Under the pieces are notes generated by a model that was not told the origin of the DNA, did no database searches, and worked only from the letters and a program-made list of their open reading frames with translations. Both the position numbers and the translations under genes were made by a program. A DNA stretch of 64,000 nucleotides from Branchiostoma belcheri (taxonomy: Eukaryota > Chordata > Leptocardii > Amphioxiformes > Branchiostomatidae), in NCBI RefSeq assembly GCF_001625305.1, contig NW_017803268.1, positions 2,089,334-2,153,333 of the forward strand, read 5' to 3'. Below, piece by piece: positions 60,375-64,000 of the stretch (position 1 is its first letter; every line of letters begins with the position of its first letter).

Positions 60375-60828
60375 CTGCATAGATAAAAAGAAAGAACAAA
60401 GAGACAAAAGCAACAGTTTGTAAACAGCAGATTAGTAAGAAAAATGAGGACAATAACAACTTCAGGAATTTGCACCTTTTCACACCCTATTGTTAAGTGT
60501 GACACAATAGGATTAGAGTGAATGTAGCAGCAGATTGTGCACAAGATGGTTGGGATAATTAGCCCAGGGTGGGGGAGATTAACTGCTGATTAACCGGCAC
60601 CAATTAGCCACAGTCTGGAGGAAAGATAGCTTCCAATTCACACACCAAAATTACAACAGACACAAACCAAGTGATAGATGTCTAATCATGTCTTGGATGA
60701 AAAGATATTTCTTATAGATTTTTAACATGGAGCATTCTACTTACATTAGTACAATATCATTTGCAAGAAAGATAACTAAAATATATTGTGAAGGAGGATT
60801 TTCTAATAATTCTACATACTAGTACCAC

Positions 60829-60900
60829 AGATACACCAATGACACCTAATTTTGATACACCAGTAACACCTTTGTGATACACCAGTAACACCTTTTTGAT
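60829..60900. repeat. Three-copy tandem repeat, 23-24 bp unit
   Basis: The unit is GATACACCAGTAACACCTTT with small changes. Confidence 0.85.
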
Positions 60901-62926
60901 ATGAAAGCTCAAAGAAGTCCCTACCCTTTGAACACCCTACCATATTCATAGCCTTCCAATAAACACAAAGGTTTGATGCGAAAATCACAAGAAACATAAA
61001 ATGGAAAATTTTCACCCAAACCAGATGGTAAAATCCAAATACCATGTTGACGGAGCTGTCAGCAGTTCCTGGTGCATTGAGCCACAGTAACCACTGGCTA
61101 AATGTAAGCTTGTTTGAACACAACAAAACAAGAACAACAGGACTTCTTGAGTGGAAAAATAAAGCCTTGTTGCCGCTGTCTTCGAGGGCTCTTTGTGTAG
61201 CCGTGCTGCCTCACTGGAGCCGAATCACAAATAATGGAGCAAATGGAAAAGACGGGGAGACAATGACACTGCGCGGAGAAGTGTCTGAGTTTTTATCTCA
61301 ATAACATCTGGTCAAAAGATGCACAGACTTTGTTATAACAAGTGTTGGGAGCTGGATAGACAATTTCATGGCTAACTAGCCCTGAAGTAAACTCTGCCAG
61401 CAGAAATTCTGACTCCACCCATATAGAAGAAGCCAACCAAACTGTAAATAAATAGAGGGTAGCACCATGTGACCAAATCTGGAAATGATAAAGAGAGGGA
61501 ATTCCTAGCCCGAGCTGGCATGCAAGGATGGCCCATCACTCACGGATTTAACATACAATCACAGAAATACCTTGACACAGAAAACAAACATGCTCTATCA
61601 TAGGCAACTTTGGGTCTACAACACACAACAGATGGTTGCATGATAATGAGTGAACCTTTACCTCAGACAGGGAAATCCCTACCCCGACCACGTGCATGAT
61701 TTTGCCTCACAAAATCTCTGGCAAAATTTCTCCTTGCTCTCTCTCTCTCTCCTTGTGGCACCCCTGACTTGGCAGTGCAGTGTCACCCCCTTGCCAAACT
61801 AATGCACCACAGGTTGTGATAGATGGTGGGGATAGAGCAAGGTTTTAATCCGCATGACAACAGCTCCAAGCTGATTGGTCAACACTTCAAAAACCTCTCC
61901 TCCCACTTTGGAATGGAACATTCTACTTTCATCCTAGGGGGACACATGACTTTTTTTACGTTCCTGATACTGAGTGATGGAACATTTTTTGCTTAGTAAT
62001 AAACATTATCATACCTTTTCATATGATCTTCAAGTATCAAATTTTGTGTGGTGACGTCACCATTTGTAAAAACGAACATAATTGACAAGCATGATGCTGG
62101 CATCCTGCACATCCCTATCATACATATGCATGCCCTTGTCCTCAGGAGAATGCCCCTTTATCAGGGCTCAGATTACCTGATCCCTCAACACCTTTACCTG
62201 GTAACATCCCTCACACAATACACCTGTCTGCGGTGCTTGCACGTGGGACCAGACTCCATTGTACCTCACTGACACCCAATCCCCCCAGAACATAAGGGAA
62301 TGGGCTGGGCCCTTTTTTTATGTGTCTGTGGTAATTTTTCTTACAAAGAGGGGGCTTTGAGAATTTTTTTGTCCCATGTGGTGCTTACAAGAGCCTACTC
62401 CGAGGTCAAACAAGCAATTTGATTATATGGTACAGTATCATATGACAATATCAATTTATAAAGCCTATTCATTTTCAAACAAAATTTTGGAAAGGCGACC
62501 TTGATACAGTTAAGGTCACTCAAGGACATGTGTCATGTCGGACGATTAACGCTAATTTCTGGCTAAAAAGTACAGAAAGACGTATTTACACTCAAGGTTA
62601 AGGAAAAGGATGTTCTTAATCTTTTTATCTCAGAGGGGGATGATCTAATTATAGGAAAGGCCGGGTATATACCTTGTAGAGTATTACGGGCTTATCGAAT
62701 GCAACATTCAAATCCTGCCAATCCTTCCCTTTTTCAATGCTTTGTGAGAATTTGGGCTTATTATGTGCTCACGGATATCCTGTCTTTTATTGAACAAAGG
62801 ATCTTGTATTTCAAACTGAAATACTGTTCCATTGTTGAGACAAACGTGCATTTCGCTTTGTTCTCTGTGCACCTGTGTCAGTCATAGTTGTCCAACAACA
62901 GAATACCATGAACTATTTTAAAACAT

Positions 62927-63059
62927 TGTAAAAACCAAAAGGGGCGAGCAGGTCACAACCGGGAATCGAACCCGAGTTGTCCGCTTGGCGGTCACCAACG
63001 CTAACCACTACACTAAAAGGTCGCACGACTGTTTAGCATGGTCAGTTAGCACTGTTACA
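62927..63059 (-). repeat. LTR copy (downstream LTR of the minus-strand element)
   Basis: On the minus strand it holds A box TAGTGTAGTGG and B box GGTTCGATTCC, starting 43 nt apart, about the native tRNA spacing of 44. The T-arm pairs (TCGGG with CCCGG around TTCGATT), but the acceptor and anticodon stems do not, so it is not an intact tRNA. Confidence 0.8.
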
Positions 63060-63078
63060 CTACTCCCCCTTTTCTTTC

Positions 63079-63098
63079 AAGATTCGTCCTCGAATCTT
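63079..63098. other. Perfect hairpin inside the TRIM element
   Basis: AAGATTCG and CGAATCTT pair fully around a TCCT loop. It lies between the two LTRs and could be a packaging or dimerisation structure; that role is a guess. Confidence 0.6.
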
Positions 63099-63171
63099 CC
63101 GAGTCCGAGTCCCTGGAGCTGCCACACTTATCCTCAGTGCCAGTACTCACAGGGCCCACATCGGGCGCCAC

Positions 63172-63304
63172 TGTAAAAACCGAAAGGGGCGAGCAGGTCA
63201 CAACTGGGAATCGAACCCGAGTTGTCCGCTTGGCGGTCACCAACGCTAACCACTACACTAAAAGGTCGCACGGCTGTTTAGCATGGTCAGTTAGCACTGT
63301 TACA
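63172..63304 (-). repeat. LTR copy (upstream LTR of the minus-strand element)
   Basis: Same length and boxes as the other LTR, with only a few substitutions between them, which suggests fairly recent insertion. Confidence 0.8.
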
Positions 63305-64000
63305 ACATTACTGTGTAATTTAGTAGAGTGATTGTTTAGTACATTGTATAGTGCTTCGGCTAACAACGAAAAGAGACAATTGAGAATCATGTTGTCTCAG
63401 TTTGCAGCGATGATGGTAACAATTTGGCAGACAATTCTTAAAATTGCACAACAATTTTTCCAGCTTTCAGTAGATCACAAAACGACACTGTTACATTACG
63501 CACACACTCTGGTTTATCATCGGTTCAGTCCCACGATCATTTTCTGAACCCCGCCTCAACAACACATTACCCAATCTCTGAAAAAAATCTAACTCTAATT
63601 CATTTTGACAGGAACAATTACTGTGTAGTAGGAAGGCTGATGAACACCTTGTACCCAGATGTCACTTCCCTACAGCCCTATCACACCTGGGAAACCCTTA
63701 TGACTTCCTGACTGTAACAGATATGAGCTGATAGGAAGTCCTACAGGAATAGCTGAATGTCTACCTGCTGTTCATCCCTTATCTGCTTTTATCAGCTCAT
63801 CCTGAACTAGTTTTAGCCTGCCTTTTATTGAGGAACATCTTATAACCTGTCTGCTTACTTTGATTTTGACCTTTTTGCCGATGGGAGAATAACAAAAAAG
63901 AGACTGTGGGAAACTGACAATAATAAGAACCTAGTTCAACATATCCACAAGTTGCAGTGTGACTTTTTCATTTTGCAAGCTGAACACTTGTTGCAAAAAT

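Larger units (their letters stand above)
62927..63304 (-). mobile_element. Miniature LTR retrotransposon (TRIM) with tRNA-like LTRs
   Basis: Two direct repeats of exactly 133 bp (62927-63059 and 63172-63304) start TGTAA and end TTACA and enclose 112 bp. Read on the minus strand, one base after the first LTR is TGGCGCCCGATGTGGG, closely matching the primer binding site for tRNA-Lys(CTT). Just before the second LTR is the purine tract AAAGAAAAGGGGGAG. ACAT flanks both sides (62923-62926 and 63305-63308). There is no room for gag or pol, so mobility would need helper proteins. Each LTR holds tRNA-like A and B boxes. Confidence 0.85.
54319..64000 (-). other. NAV: NAV upstream intronic region, mostly non-coding
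   Basis: Apart from three candidate microexons and several repeats I find no convincing exon. NAV N-terminal exons presumably lie beyond the window. Confidence 0.5.

Noticed and set aside
62940..63060. Functional tRNA gene
   Set aside because: A and B boxes and the T-arm are present, but the acceptor and anticodon stems do not pair; better read as part of the LTR.

Overview
The window reads as nuclear DNA of an invertebrate animal, most likely a lancelet (Branchiostoma). Evidence: intron-rich genes with GT/AG splicing, one unsplit E2F7/8-type gene next to one neuron navigator gene, AT-rich introns, and many short terminal-inverted-repeat elements. The species call is inference; the eukaryotic, metazoan call is firm. 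Both genes lie on the minus strand.

Gene 1 (1012-9124) is an atypical E2F repressor, the single E2F7/E2F8-type protein. Twelve coding exons join in phase to 1313 codons plus stop. It has two tandem E2F winged-helix DNA-binding domains, a vertebrate-like motif before them that is partly duplicated here, a KEN degron-like motif, and a long Ser/Pro/Thr-rich tail. An untranslated 5' exon lies upstream. The region 10.5-12.2 kb holds several consensus E2F sites and three CCAAT boxes, so the repressor probably regulates itself.

Gene 2 (14508 to at least 54318, probably past the window edge) is a neuron navigator (NAV/unc-53 family). Twenty constitutive exons give the last 790 residues in phase: coiled coils, a Lys-rich segment, an AAA-type ATPase domain with Walker A, and the family C-terminus. 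A 22.3 kb intron (31943-54243) contains three likely alternative first exons. Two of them are diverged duplicates about 0.4 kb apart. All end in phase 0 and would splice to the exon at 31859-31942. Candidate microexons of 42, 27, 24 and 18 nt lie at or upstream of the coiled-coil region.

The neighbourhood matches vertebrate E2F8-NAV2 and E2F7-NAV3 linkage as I know it, so the window appears to show the unduplicated ancestral pair. Here the genes run in the same direction.

Mobile DNA is mostly non-autonomous: hAT-like (4952-5340, 17772-17954, 38321-38445, 58171-58327), Harbinger-like (30814-31206, 40233-40994), Tc1/mariner-like (27157-28273) and other foldback elements. The most unusual is a 378 bp miniature LTR retrotransposon (62927-63304). 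It has two 133 bp LTRs, a tRNA-Lys-like primer binding site and a purine tract, and each LTR carries tRNA-like Pol III A and B boxes.
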